This document shows, piece by piece, positions 1 through 7,387 of a stretch of 14,919 bases of DNA (positions are counted from its first letter, which is position 1; the number at the start of each line of letters is the position of its first letter). Source of the stretch: Actinomycetes bacterium (lineage in GTDB: Bacteria; Actinomycetota; Acidimicrobiia; Spongiisociales; UBA5794); contig JAMBLH010000021.1 in assembly GCA_023336875.1 (NCBI GenBank), positions 1-14,919 of the forward strand. Reading direction: 5' to 3'. Both the position numbers and the translations under genes were made by a program. The notes below the pieces were generated by a model, which was not told the DNA's origin, searched no databases, and saw nothing but the letters and a program-made list of their open reading frames with translations.

Positions 1-159
1 GCCTCCGAAGCCTCCGAAGCCGATATTGCGGCCCTCACGGCAGCCCTTCGCGATCAGATAAGTTCGGTGAAGGGACTGACGTGGTCCGTATGGGCGATGA
101 TCGCCGTGACCGCGACTCTCGCCGTCATGACGCTCTTCGTTGGCATTCTCGGAAGCTAG
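1..159 (+). CDS. 3' end of an unknown protein with a C-terminal membrane helix (partial)
   Basis: Frame 1 is open from the left edge to a TAG at 157-159, giving the last 52 residues of a protein whose start lies outside the window. An Ala/Ser/Glu stretch, encoded by a 9-bp unit present twice (positions 1-18), leads into a short amphipathic segment. A hydrophobic helix of about 23 residues then starts near WSVWAMIAV and runs almost to the C-terminus, ending in GILGS. This resembles a C-terminal membrane anchor behind a helical, possibly coiled-coil region. The frame is accepted because it is open to the edge, has a plausible anchor composition and ends exactly where the opposing gene ends. The family cannot be recognised from this fragment. 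Its stop shares the bases CTAG with the stop of the convergent PAC2-family gene. Confidence 0.5.
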   Translation, partial: ASEASEADIAALTAALRDQISSVKGLTWSVWAMIAVTATLAVMTLFVGILGS

Positions 160-1004
160 TTCCCTTCCGGGTTCTCCAGAAATTTCAGCACCTCGTCGGC
201 GATTTCGTCGGCCGTTGGCAGGTCATCAGGAATCCTCGATGTGGTTCCGATCCGCCCTTCGAGACCGTCGATAAACTCTGCAGCGTCTGAGCGCTGGCTG
301 ACGATCTCATCGAGTCGCTCGATCTGCACCCGAGACTCCTCATCGATCTCGGAGATATCGAACTCAGTTCTCAACTGAGCGGCGACCCTTCTGAGTAGCC
401 CAATCACCGCAGGGTGATATGGCCTCCCGACATACTGAGGCACCTGCGCCCAGTATCCAATGGCCTCAATACCCACATCTTCCACGGCAGACCTAAAAAC
501 CGTACCGGCTGATGCTGGTACCACGATCTCGTCCATGAGCATCTCATCGCCAGGAAGCAGCAATCTTGGATCGGATGTCGTGCAGAACACCGCGGTGTCC
601 TCGCCGTGCCGGACAGGTGTCGGCACTGCGCCAAGCGTAATGAGGTACGAAACGTCGAAGTGTTGAGCGAGATCGCCGATTGCGTCGCTGATGGCCGACC
701 ACGCATAATCCGGCTCGTTGCCGACCATGATCAGCAGGTCCCTGCCGGAAGGCCGAACATGGACGATCTCCATGCGCGGCCAGGTCAACGACTGGGATTC
801 ACCTGAGCTGAATCTGAGAATCGGACGGTTCGACCGATAGTCGAAGATCGCATCCGGATCGAATGTGACGATGGGTTGGCCATCTTCGGCAATCCAATCG
901 GCGGCGTCGCTCGCTGCCGATGCCGCGTCGCCCCAGCCCGCAAGCCCGAACATGAGCACGGGACTGTCGAGCGGCGGTGGCGTGTGCAACGAATAGAGGG
1001 TCAT
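156..1004 (-). CDS. PAC2 (proteasome assembly chaperone) family protein
   Basis: This 282-residue soluble protein looks like the PAC2 family (Pfam PF09754), whose eukaryotic members chaperone 20S proteasome assembly; the role of the actinobacterial members is not established. The family-like N-terminal block is VLMFGLAGWGDAASAASDA (about residues 17-35), where a glycine-tryptophan pair precedes an Ala-rich helix. A central block, LITLGAVPTPVRH near residue 120, matches the usual strand and loop with G-x-x-P-T-P. The C-terminal third is charged and helical and carries no HbYX-type tail. It lies 45 nt downstream of bpa/pafE on the same strand, so a shared proteasome-related role is attractive but inferred. 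No Shine-Dalgarno is visible. TACTGT sits exactly 6 nt before the ATG, suggesting a leaderless transcript. The stop overlaps that of the convergent gene by CTAG. Confidence 0.85.
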   Translation of the reverse strand: MTLYSLHTPPPLDSPVLMFGLAGWGDAASAASDAADWIAEDGQPIVTFDPDAIFDYRSNRPILRFSSGESQSLTWPRMEIVHVRPSGRDLLIMVGNEPDYAWSAISDAIGDLAQHFDVSYLITLGAVPTPVRHGEDTAVFCTTSDPRLLLPGDEMLMDEIVVPASAGTVFRSAVEDVGIEAIGYWAQVPQYVGRPYHPAVIGLLRRVAAQLRTEFDISEIDEESRVQIERLDEIVSQRSDAAEFIDGLEGRIGTTSRIPDDLPTADEIADEVLKFLENPEGN

Positions 1005-1010
1005 GGGTCA

Positions 1011-1016
1011 ACAGTA
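1011..1016 (-). promoter_or_regulatory. Possible -10 box for a leaderless PAC2-family transcript
   Basis: On the minus strand TACTGT (TANNNT pattern) is followed by exactly 6 nt and then the ATG, with no Shine-Dalgarno between. In actinobacteria this spacing places transcription start at the A of the start codon. No good -35 hexamer is visible. Confidence 0.4.
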
Positions 1017-1049
1017 GATGGGTGATACGGGCGAACGCATCGCAGGTGG

Positions 1050-1538
1050 CTAGAGATAGAGCCCACTCCCCTGGTCCGCGGCATCGCCTCCCTCTATTGC
1101 CTTGCGCGTCTGCATGCGTTCGAGTTGGGCCGAAGCTGCCATCTGCTGACTGATGAGCGAGGCCTGAATCCCGTGGAATAATCCTTCGAGCCACCCAACC
1201 AGCTGAGCTTGCGCGATTCGCAGTTCGGCTTCGGAGGGCACATCGGTGATCGGTATGAACACGGCGTTCAGTTCCTCGACGAGGTCGTCCGACAACACTT
1301 CGCGCAACTCATCGATTGATTGGTCGTATATGGCCACCAATCGTTGACGACCAGCCTCGTCGAGGGGCGCCTCCCTTACCTCCTCGAGCATTGCTCTTGT
1401 CATAGAGGCTATGCGGATCAACTTCGAAGGCTCTGAGACGTGCGGCCTCTTGGCCTCACCATCGTCATTGGGTTCATCGGATGCCACGACATCTGGCGTG
1501 ACAGCGTCCGGCCCCTGCTTCTTACTCTCGGATTCCAT
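1050..1538 (-). CDS. bpa: Bacterial proteasome activator Bpa/PafE
   Basis: Bpa/PafE (DUF2587, PF10759) forms a ring that docks on the 20S proteasome, opens its gate without ATP and feeds it unfolded proteins. This protein has 162 residues, close to the mycobacterial homologue as I recall it. The first 35 residues are acidic and probably disordered. The helical core follows, and the most conserved block is at residues 101-142 (SEAELRIAQAQLVGWLEGLF, then HGIQ and QQMA), nearly identical to mycobacterial PafE from memory. After a Gly/Asp linker the protein ends in G-L-Y-L (159-162). This matches the G-Q-Y-L tail that inserts into the pockets of the 20S alpha ring, with the penultimate tyrosine kept. 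The proteasome core genes are not in the window. A PAC2-family gene follows 45 nt downstream. No Shine-Dalgarno is seen, and a TANNNT box 6 nt before ATG suggests leaderless initiation. Confidence 0.95.
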   Translation of the reverse strand: MESESKKQGPDAVTPDVVASDEPNDDGEAKRPHVSEPSKLIRIASMTRAMLEEVREAPLDEAGRQRLVAIYDQSIDELREVLSDDLVEELNAVFIPITDVPSEAELRIAQAQLVGWLEGLFHGIQASLISQQMAASAQLERMQTRKAIEGGDAADQGSGLYL

Positions 1539-1544
1539 GGCCAG

Positions 1545-1550
1545 AGCATA
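1545..1550 (-). promoter_or_regulatory. Possible -10 box for a leaderless bpa transcript
   Basis: TATGCT on the minus strand ends exactly 6 nt before the bpa ATG (1538), the same geometry as at the PAC2-family and MFS genes. No Shine-Dalgarno is present. It lies in the 60-nt gap after the molybdoprotein gene, so bpa may be transcribed separately from it. The -35 region is not recognisable. Confidence 0.45.
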
Positions 1551-1598
1551 CGCCGACCCAGCTACACCATCACCGACCGCATTTCGTCGCCCCAGTCC

Positions 1599-3155
1599 TC
1601 AGGCGTCCTCGGAGCCGACGAACCGAATCATGTGCCAGCCCTCAGCACCATCAGGCTTCGGGCGGACTCGCTCCTCGGGCTGGGTCTCGCCAGTTCCATC
1701 GGTTGCCCGCACGCGCATTGTATGGGGACCGTCGCCAACCTCTGCCTCATATGCCCACTGGACCCAACTGTTCTCTGACAGCGGGACGGTCAACTCGGCC
1801 TCGTTCCAGAGACCGTCATCGATCTGCACCTCAACGCGCTCTATCCCTCGCGTGGGAGCCCATGCAACGCCACCAAATGTGTAGTTGCCCAGCTCAATGT
1901 GTTTCCCGTTCCTCGGTCTATCGATCCTGGACTGCGTCTTGATCGGTCCCTCTTTGGCCCATCCACGCGGGATCCAGAATCCGTCGAAGGCGTCCCACGT
2001 GGTGAGCTCGATCTCAGTGAGCCACTTGGTTGCAGACACATATCCGTAGAGCCCAGGGACGACGAGGCGCGCAGGGAAGCCGTGATTGGCCGGGAGCACC
2101 TCTCGATTCATGCCGACCACGATCAGGGGTTCGCGGCCGTCATAGGCGAGCTCGGTGGGGAATCCCGCACTCCAACCATCAATTGATCGGCTCGCGAGCT
2201 GGTCTGCGCCAGCTTGAACACCGGCGAGATCGAGGACATCCGTGAGCGGGACACCAGTCCACAAGGCGTTGCCTACGAGGTTGTCGCCGACCTCATTCGA
2301 GACACACGCCAGCGTTGCATACCGCTCGACGAGCGGGAGTTCCATGAGGTCCTGGTACGTCATTATGACCTCGTTGTCGACCATGCCCTTGATCGTCAGT
2401 GTCCACTCTTCGGGGTCAATCGTTGGCACGACGAGGGCGCTGTCGATTCGGTAGAACGTGAGGTTACTCACGACGATCGGCGGGACGAGCTTCAGGCCAA
2501 AGTCGTTCTCGGCGGTCGGGTCAGCAGCGACCTCTATCGGCTCACGAAGCTCAAGCGCAGCGATCTGGGCTTGGGCACGGGACCGAATCTTCGCCCGCCC
2601 GATGCTTAGTGTCACGATCGAGACGGTGGCTGCCGCACCGACAGCGAGGAGAAGCCTTCGCCTGTCAATGCTCGGTACGTCCCCGTCGGTGATAACGCGT
2701 TCCTTCGGGGCTGTCCACTCCTTGATCCCGTACCACACCAACAGTCCGATCCCCGTGGCGATAGAGGTCGTCACGACCACAACAGCTGCTTCCGATCCGG
2801 CCTCAGAGAGCTGCGCCACGATCCCCAGACCGGCGAAGACGATGAAGCCGATGACTATGGGGATCGGCGAGCGAGCGGAGGCCCTCCCGAGGAACCACCC
2901 AAAGAGCAGCGCAACGACAAAGATTCCAACCGCGAGCACCGCCTTGTCTGCGGTCCCAAAGGTCGAGATCGCGAAGGATTCGAGCCATCCGGGCGTGATG
3001 TCGACGACGAACGCGCCGATCGCAGAGATCGCCGACGGAATCGAACTCGACAGCCCAGCGAACAGCTCGGTCAGCCCGAGAGCCACCGCCACGCCTGCAG
3101 CACCAGCCCACGAAGACCGTTTCCGCGCGTTCGAATCCACTGTGTCCTTCCCCAT
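1599..3155 (-). CDS. Membrane-anchored molybdopterin-dependent (sulfite oxidase-type) oxidoreductase
   Basis: This is a 518-residue protein from the ATG at 3155. An alternative GTG at 3206 would overlap polX by 28 nt and has no Shine-Dalgarno; the ATG has a weak AGGG nearby. Residues 14-145 hold about four hydrophobic helices. A fifth, at about 168-186, is preceded by D-R-R-R-L-L-L (164-170), which resembles a twin-arginine signal. The rest is the sulfite-oxidase Moco fold. Cys284 in TLACVSNEVG is the expected molybdenum ligand, with GTP-type loops and NHGFPARLVVPG after it. The last 90 residues (FGGVAWAPTRGIERVEVQID) form the Ig-like Mo-co dimerisation domain. The catalytic part is inferred to face outside, delivered by Tat. 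Substrate is unknown; the sulfite oxidase fold alone does not prove sulfite use. It follows polX by 23 nt, so co-transcription is likely. Confidence 0.88.
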   Translation of the reverse strand: MGKDTVDSNARKRSSWAGAAGVAVALGLTELFAGLSSSIPSAISAIGAFVVDITPGWLESFAISTFGTADKAVLAVGIFVVALLFGWFLGRASARSPIPIVIGFIVFAGLGIVAQLSEAGSEAAVVVVTTSIATGIGLLVWYGIKEWTAPKERVITDGDVPSIDRRRLLLAVGAAATVSIVTLSIGRAKIRSRAQAQIAALELREPIEVAADPTAENDFGLKLVPPIVVSNLTFYRIDSALVVPTIDPEEWTLTIKGMVDNEVIMTYQDLMELPLVERYATLACVSNEVGDNLVGNALWTGVPLTDVLDLAGVQAGADQLASRSIDGWSAGFPTELAYDGREPLIVVGMNREVLPANHGFPARLVVPGLYGYVSATKWLTEIELTTWDAFDGFWIPRGWAKEGPIKTQSRIDRPRNGKHIELGNYTFGGVAWAPTRGIERVEVQIDDGLWNEAELTVPLSENSWVQWAYEAEVGDGPHTMRVRATDGTGETQPEERVRPKPDGAEGWHMIRFVGSEDA

Positions 3156-3178
3156 AGCCCTACAACGACCACTCGACC

Positions 3179-4924
3179 CTACGAGTTCCGCTTCTTTCCT
3201 ATCCACTCGATAAACGAATCCGTGTCAAGCGTATTGATGACTCGCTCCTTTGGTACCCATCCCTTGCGCGCCTGGGCAACGCCCCACTGCACATTCGAGT
3301 AGGCGGACGTGTGGTGCGCGTCCGTTGAGATGGCGAACATCACGCCAGACGTCTCGATCGCCCTTCGCAGGAGCGTTGCTGCAAGGTCGAGACGATGAAG
3401 GTGACTATTGATCTCGAGGGCCGTGTTGGTCTCCTCCGCAGCGCCGAACACCGCGTCAGCGTCGAAGTCGACACCAGGTCTTGTGCCAATTCTCCTGCCG
3501 CTTGGATGGCCGACAACCGTTACCGCTGGGTTGTTGATCGCCGTGATGAGCCGATCCGTTTGCTCGTTCTGGGGAAGCCCGAAGTGGGAGTGGATCGATG
3601 CAACTCCGAAGTCGAAGAGCGTGAGGAATTCTGGGTCGTAGTCAATCGACCCATCCGGACCGATATTGAGTTCGGCGCCATGAAGTAATGCCAGGGACGG
3701 ATAGTCGCAACGTATCTCATGGATCTCGTCGCGCTGTTCGAGCATGCGTTCTCTCGACAGGCCGTTCATCGCCAGGTCCTCGGCATGATCCGTTATTGCG
3801 ATGTATTCCAACTGTCGTACAACAGCGGCATCGAGCATCTCCCTCAGCGTGCTGCGCCCGTCACCTGACCAGTCCGTGTGCACGTGGAGATCACCACGAA
3901 GATCGCTCACGTGCATCGGGTCAGGAAGGGTCCCATCGCCAGATGCCGCGATCTCACCCGTGTCCTCCCTCACCTCTGGAGTGATCCACCGAAGGTTGAG
4001 GCGGTGATAGATGTCAGCTTCGGTGTTCGAGGCGACAATGGTTCCCGTGTCGATCTCTGAGAGGGAGTACTCGTTGAGTGTCAGCCCGCGGTCGAGCGCT
4101 CGCTGCCGCAACGCAATATTGTGACCCTTTGACCCGGTGAAGTACATGAGAGCCGCCCCGAACGCTGCGTCGGGGACGACCCTGAGGTCAACCTGAATAC
4201 GGTCATCCATGACCACAGAAGCCTTTGTCCCGCCAGATCCGAGAACCGCAGTTACGCCGGGCAGTCCTATGAATGCATCCACAATCGGGGATCCGGCTTC
4301 CGCGGTGACAAGGATGTCTATGTCGCCGATCGTCTCCGAAAGACGACGGAGACTCCCTGCATACTCGATCCGAAGAACGCCCTTCACGCCGTCGAGTTCA
4401 GCCATCACCCTTTTGGCAACGTCCATTGCCTCTGCAATCGGGGTCCTCGTTTCGTCTGAATGAATACCAAGCAGGGAGATCGAATTGGCGATCTTCTCCT
4501 CCGACTTGGCGCCAAGTCCAGGAAGAGACCGCAGTTGCTGCTTCTCGATCGCCTCAGTGAGACCCTCGACGTCGATGACGTCAAGCTCCTCCTGTAGGAG
4601 CAGTACGGTCTTTGGACCGAGCCCGGGGATGCGCATGAGATCGAGCATCGTTGGCGGAAATCGCTGCTTCAGTCGATCCACCTTGCCGATTGATCCATTC
4701 GACGAGAACTCGACGATCTTGCGCGCCGTGCTGTCCCCGATTCCGTCCATCCGCTTGAGCTCCGCCATCGAGAGATCTCCGACAGGGTCGGACGTCGCGG
4801 CAATCGCATCGATCGCCTTCTCATAGGCGCGCGTCCTGAACGACTGGCTCTGACCATCCTCGAGCTTGGTGTATGCAACGAGTTGGCGGAGCGCAGCGAT
4901 CACGGATTCGTTCGAAGCCGTCAT
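3179..4924 (-). CDS. polX: DNA polymerase X family protein with PHP exonuclease domain (PolX)
   Basis: Bacterial PolX is a gap-filling repair polymerase with a PHP metal-dependent 3'-5' exonuclease, and its 581 residues match the usual length. Helix-hairpin-helix elements appear as GIGDSTA (61-67), GLGPKT (101-106) and GLGAKS (136-141). The nucleotidyltransferase palm has G-S-L-R-R (190-194), catalytic D201-x-D203 and the third aspartate in VDLR (D245), with GSKGHNIALR (264-273) after it. The PHP domain starts at 345: DLHVH (H347, H349), TDH (D379, H380), HGAE (H415, E418), SIHSH (H445), GHPSGR (H473) and STDAH (D535, H537). All expected metal ligands are present, so both activities should be intact. 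The ATG overlaps the antiporter stop as ATGA, indicating translational coupling, and the molybdoprotein gene follows closely. Confidence 0.97.
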   Translation of the reverse strand: MTASNESVIAALRQLVAYTKLEDGQSQSFRTRAYEKAIDAIAATSDPVGDLSMAELKRMDGIGDSTARKIVEFSSNGSIGKVDRLKQRFPPTMLDLMRIPGLGPKTVLLLQEELDVIDVEGLTEAIEKQQLRSLPGLGAKSEEKIANSISLLGIHSDETRTPIAEAMDVAKRVMAELDGVKGVLRIEYAGSLRRLSETIGDIDILVTAEAGSPIVDAFIGLPGVTAVLGSGGTKASVVMDDRIQVDLRVVPDAAFGAALMYFTGSKGHNIALRQRALDRGLTLNEYSLSEIDTGTIVASNTEADIYHRLNLRWITPEVREDTGEIAASGDGTLPDPMHVSDLRGDLHVHTDWSGDGRSTLREMLDAAVVRQLEYIAITDHAEDLAMNGLSRERMLEQRDEIHEIRCDYPSLALLHGAELNIGPDGSIDYDPEFLTLFDFGVASIHSHFGLPQNEQTDRLITAINNPAVTVVGHPSGRRIGTRPGVDFDADAVFGAAEETNTALEINSHLHRLDLAATLLRRAIETSGVMFAISTDAHHTSAYSNVQWGVAQARKGWVPKERVINTLDTDSFIEWIGKKRNS

Positions 4925-5853
4925 AATGCCAGCACCATATACAGGAAAAATGTCCCCAGAAGAACCACTCCTTCGAATCTGTTGATCCGCTGCGACGTGT
5001 ATGCAAACACACCGGCAAAAACAGCGGACAGCAGCATGATTCCGATCAGGATTGGGGGCACTCCGTCAACGACTCCTGGACCCAGTATCGCAGCAACACC
5101 CGCAACCCCAAGCGAGTTGAACACGTTGGAACCAAGGACGTTGCCAATAACGAGGTCAGGCGCACCCCTCCGTGCACCGGCGAGAGCTGCTGAAAGTTCT
5201 GGGAGGCTTGTCCCAACTCCGGTTATGAAGCCCATGAACACAATCGACAGGCCCAAGCTGTCGCCAATGGACACCACCCCGACAAGTAGCTGCTGGCCTG
5301 CAACGACTGTTGCCACTAGAGCGACGAGACCATAGAGCATCTCCCTCCACACTCTGTCAGGATCTGCAACGATGTCCTCGATCCCGCTCGCCTGGTCGTC
5401 GTCTCCGCTCTTCGTCCACGAGATAAGAAGCCAGATCGCAACGACCAGGCCAATCAGCAGAAGCGCCCCCTCGACAACAGTCACCCGACCGTCCGCAAGA
5501 ACAATCACGAGCGACACAACAGCCGCAAGCATCAACAATCCTTCACGCTTGACGGTCTGCTTCTGCGTCACGAGCACTGAGAAGAGCGCTGCGGTGCCCA
5601 GTACGAGCGTGAGGTTCGCCGTATTGGAGGCGACAACATTGCTCATTGCCAGACCGGTTTGGCCGTTCGACGCAGCAATCGCTGAAACCACGAACTCAGG
5701 GACCGATGTTCCAAACCCAACAATCACCGCGCCGATGACAACCACTGAGACATTGAAAACTTTGGCAACGCGAACCGCTGAGAGCACCAGGCGGTCGGCG
5801 GCCACGATCAGGATGACGAGTCCAGCAACGACTCGAAGAATGTCTATGCCCAA
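4921..5853 (-). CDS. CaCA-family sodium/calcium antiporter
   Basis: This 310-residue inner-membrane protein is of the YrbG type and should exchange Ca2+ for Na+ (or H+). It shows the inverted-repeat layout of the family, about 10 helices in two halves. The alpha-1 motif is GFGTSVPEFVVS (46-57) with SNVVASNTAN (71-80). The alpha-2 motif is GVGTSLPELSAAL (212-224) with GNVLGSNVFN (237-246). The ion-binding glutamates E53 and E219 are both in place. A charged acidic loop lies at 148-170. The start is TTG at 5853, supported by a strong GGAGG 7 nt upstream. It is the first gene of a minus-strand run, with its stop overlapping the polX start (ATGA), and it diverges from nhaA across 79 bp. Cation specificity cannot be read from the sequence. 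Confidence 0.93.
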   Translation of the reverse strand: MGIDILRVVAGLVILIVAADRLVLSAVRVAKVFNVSVVVIGAVIVGFGTSVPEFVVSAIAASNGQTGLAMSNVVASNTANLTLVLGTAALFSVLVTQKQTVKREGLLMLAAVVSLVIVLADGRVTVVEGALLLIGLVVAIWLLISWTKSGDDDQASGIEDIVADPDRVWREMLYGLVALVATVVAGQQLLVGVVSIGDSLGLSIVFMGFITGVGTSLPELSAALAGARRGAPDLVIGNVLGSNVFNSLGVAGVAAILGPGVVDGVPPILIGIMLLSAVFAGVFAYTSQRINRFEGVVLLGTFFLYMVLAL

Positions 5854-5932
5854 CCGGGTACCTCCGAATGCGCAAGAGTAATCGCTTCGTCGTCCGTGGC
5901 GCGTTCAGGAAGCCCGCTACCCTTCCATCCTC
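5854..5932. promoter_or_regulatory. Divergent promoter region between CaCA antiporter and nhaA
   Basis: This 79-bp gap must hold promoters for both antiporter genes. Leftward, TACTCT on the minus strand (near 5876-5881) lies about 16 nt before the Shine-Dalgarno and could be a -10. Rightward, TACCCT at 5918-5923 lies 9 nt before the nhaA ATG, giving almost no leader. No convincing -35 boxes are visible. Confidence 0.4.
5861..5865 (-). promoter_or_regulatory. Shine-Dalgarno fixing a TTG start for the CaCA antiporter
   Basis: GGAGG on the minus strand lies 7 nt before the TTG at 5853-5851. The encoded protein then begins MGIDILRVVAGL, a natural N-terminus for this family, so the rare start codon is well supported. 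Confidence 0.75.
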
Positions 5933-7345
5933 ATGGCAACCCCTGACGGACCAATACATGAAACGTGGCTCACGTCCGACCGAACGGTCCCACACCGTTT
6001 CATCCGGCCCGTAATCGAGTTCACCAGAATCGAGGCTGCCGGTGGCATCGTTCTTCTGATCGCTGCCGCCATTGCGATCATCTGGGCGAATTCGGCATGG
6101 AGCGAGGCATATTTCGATCTCTTCAACACGCCGCTAGAGGTCTCTTTTGGGCCCATCCATCTTGACGAGACCCTCAAGGAGATCATCAACGACGGCCTTA
6201 TGGTTGTGTTCTTCTTCGTTGTTGGTCTTGAGATCAAGCGCGAGCTCGTTGTTGGGGAATTGAACTCCGTGAGGAAGGCATCTCTTCCGGTGCTGGCCGC
6301 CCTCGGCGGAATGATCGTACCCGCGTTGATTTTCGTCGCCTTCGTTGCTCCCACTGGTGACCCGGAGGCATTGCGTGGCTGGGGTATTCCAATGGCGACC
6401 GACATAGCCTTCTCCGTCGGCGTCGTGGCACTTCTCGGGTCACGGGTATCGGTGAGTGCAAAGCTGTTCCTCCTCGCTCTCGCGATAGTCGACGACATCG
6501 GAGCGATCCTCGTCATCGCGCTCTTCTACACGGACGATCTCAGTTTCGGATATCTCGCGTTCGCCGCCGCGTTGCTCGTTGTCATGGCCGCTGCGAGGAG
6601 GATTGGAATCTCAAGCCTGCTGTTCTACGTGCCCATGGCGTTTGCGGTTTGGTACTGCTTCCTCGAGTCCGGCGTCCACGCGACCATTGCGGGTGTGATC
6701 CTTGGCCTCATGACACCCGCATACGCAAAGTATTCAGATGAACAGTTCAGACAGAAAGCGGTCCGAGTCCTGGAACGGTGGGACATCAACCGAGCGTCGC
6801 CCCACGCTGAGGAGCGCCTTGACCACGACGCATTGGAGCTCGCCGACGTGGCGAAGTCGTCGGTGCCCCCACTCAACCGCCTCGAGCACGCGCTTCACCC
6901 CTGGTCGTCGTTCGTAATCGTCCCGCTCTTCGCTCTCGCCAACGCAGGCGTTAGGTTCGTTGGCGGTGATACGAGTCTCGGAGAGCAGCTCACAAGTCCT
7001 GTCGCTCTCGGTGTCGCAGTGGGGCTGATGGTCGGGAAGCCGCTCGGGATCACCGCGGCAACCTGGATCGGGGTCAAGCTCAACATTGGCGTGCTGCCGC
7101 GCCGTACGACAATCAAGACCGTGTTCGGGCTCGGCGCGTTGGCTGGCATCGGTTTCACCGTGTCATTGTTCGTCACGGAACTCGCCTTTACCCACGAGAT
7201 CCTCTCCGATGAGGCGAAGCTCGGGATCTTCCTCGGCTCATTCGTGGCAGGCGTTGTGGGCTATTTGATTCTGAGATCCCAGAAAACACCCGAGGAGGAC
7301 TTTGCCGACGCGACTGAACGGTTGGCGGATTCAGCTTCGAGTTGA
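5933..7345 (+). CDS. nhaA: Na+/H+ antiporter NhaA
   Basis: NhaA exchanges 2 H+ for 1 Na+ (or Li+) across the inner membrane and controls pH and sodium. At 470 residues it is longer than E. coli NhaA (388). The signature AGGIVLLIAAAIAIIWANS (36-54) marks the first helix, and FFFVVGLEIKREL (93-105) follows. Catalytic D187 and D188 sit in AIVDDIGA. D157 in GIPMATDIAFS corresponds to the family Asp before the crossed helices, and K369 in MVGKPLG corresponds to the conserved lysine. The extra length is a 34-residue N-terminal tail, a charged loop at about 264-312 and an acidic C-terminal tail after 450. No Shine-Dalgarno precedes the ATG; the upstream bases are pyrimidine-rich, so a very short or absent leader is possible. 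A DUF547 gene follows 42 nt downstream. Confidence 0.97.
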   Translation: MATPDGPIHETWLTSDRTVPHRFIRPVIEFTRIEAAGGIVLLIAAAIAIIWANSAWSEAYFDLFNTPLEVSFGPIHLDETLKEIINDGLMVVFFFVVGLEIKRELVVGELNSVRKASLPVLAALGGMIVPALIFVAFVAPTGDPEALRGWGIPMATDIAFSVGVVALLGSRVSVSAKLFLLALAIVDDIGAILVIALFYTDDLSFGYLAFAAALLVVMAAARRIGISSLLFYVPMAFAVWYCFLESGVHATIAGVILGLMTPAYAKYSDEQFRQKAVRVLERWDINRASPHAEERLDHDALELADVAKSSVPPLNRLEHALHPWSSFVIVPLFALANAGVRFVGGDTSLGEQLTSPVALGVAVGLMVGKPLGITAATWIGVKLNIGVLPRRTTIKTVFGLGALAGIGFTVSLFVTELAFTHEILSDEAKLGIFLGSFVAGVVGYLILRSQKTPEEDFADATERLADSASS

Positions 7346-7387
7346 TTCTTCGGGAACACCACGCGCTCGCCGCGAGTTCAATACTCC

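Noticed and set aside
2458..3213. Long plus-strand open frame (251 aa) opposite the molybdoprotein
   Set aside because: It is rich in Ser/Thr/Ala/Pro as expected for the antisense of membrane helices and shows no family motif, while the minus strand encodes a clear enzyme.
5917..6516. Minus-strand open frame (199 aa) opposite nhaA
   Set aside because: It is the antisense shadow of a well-supported NhaA gene.
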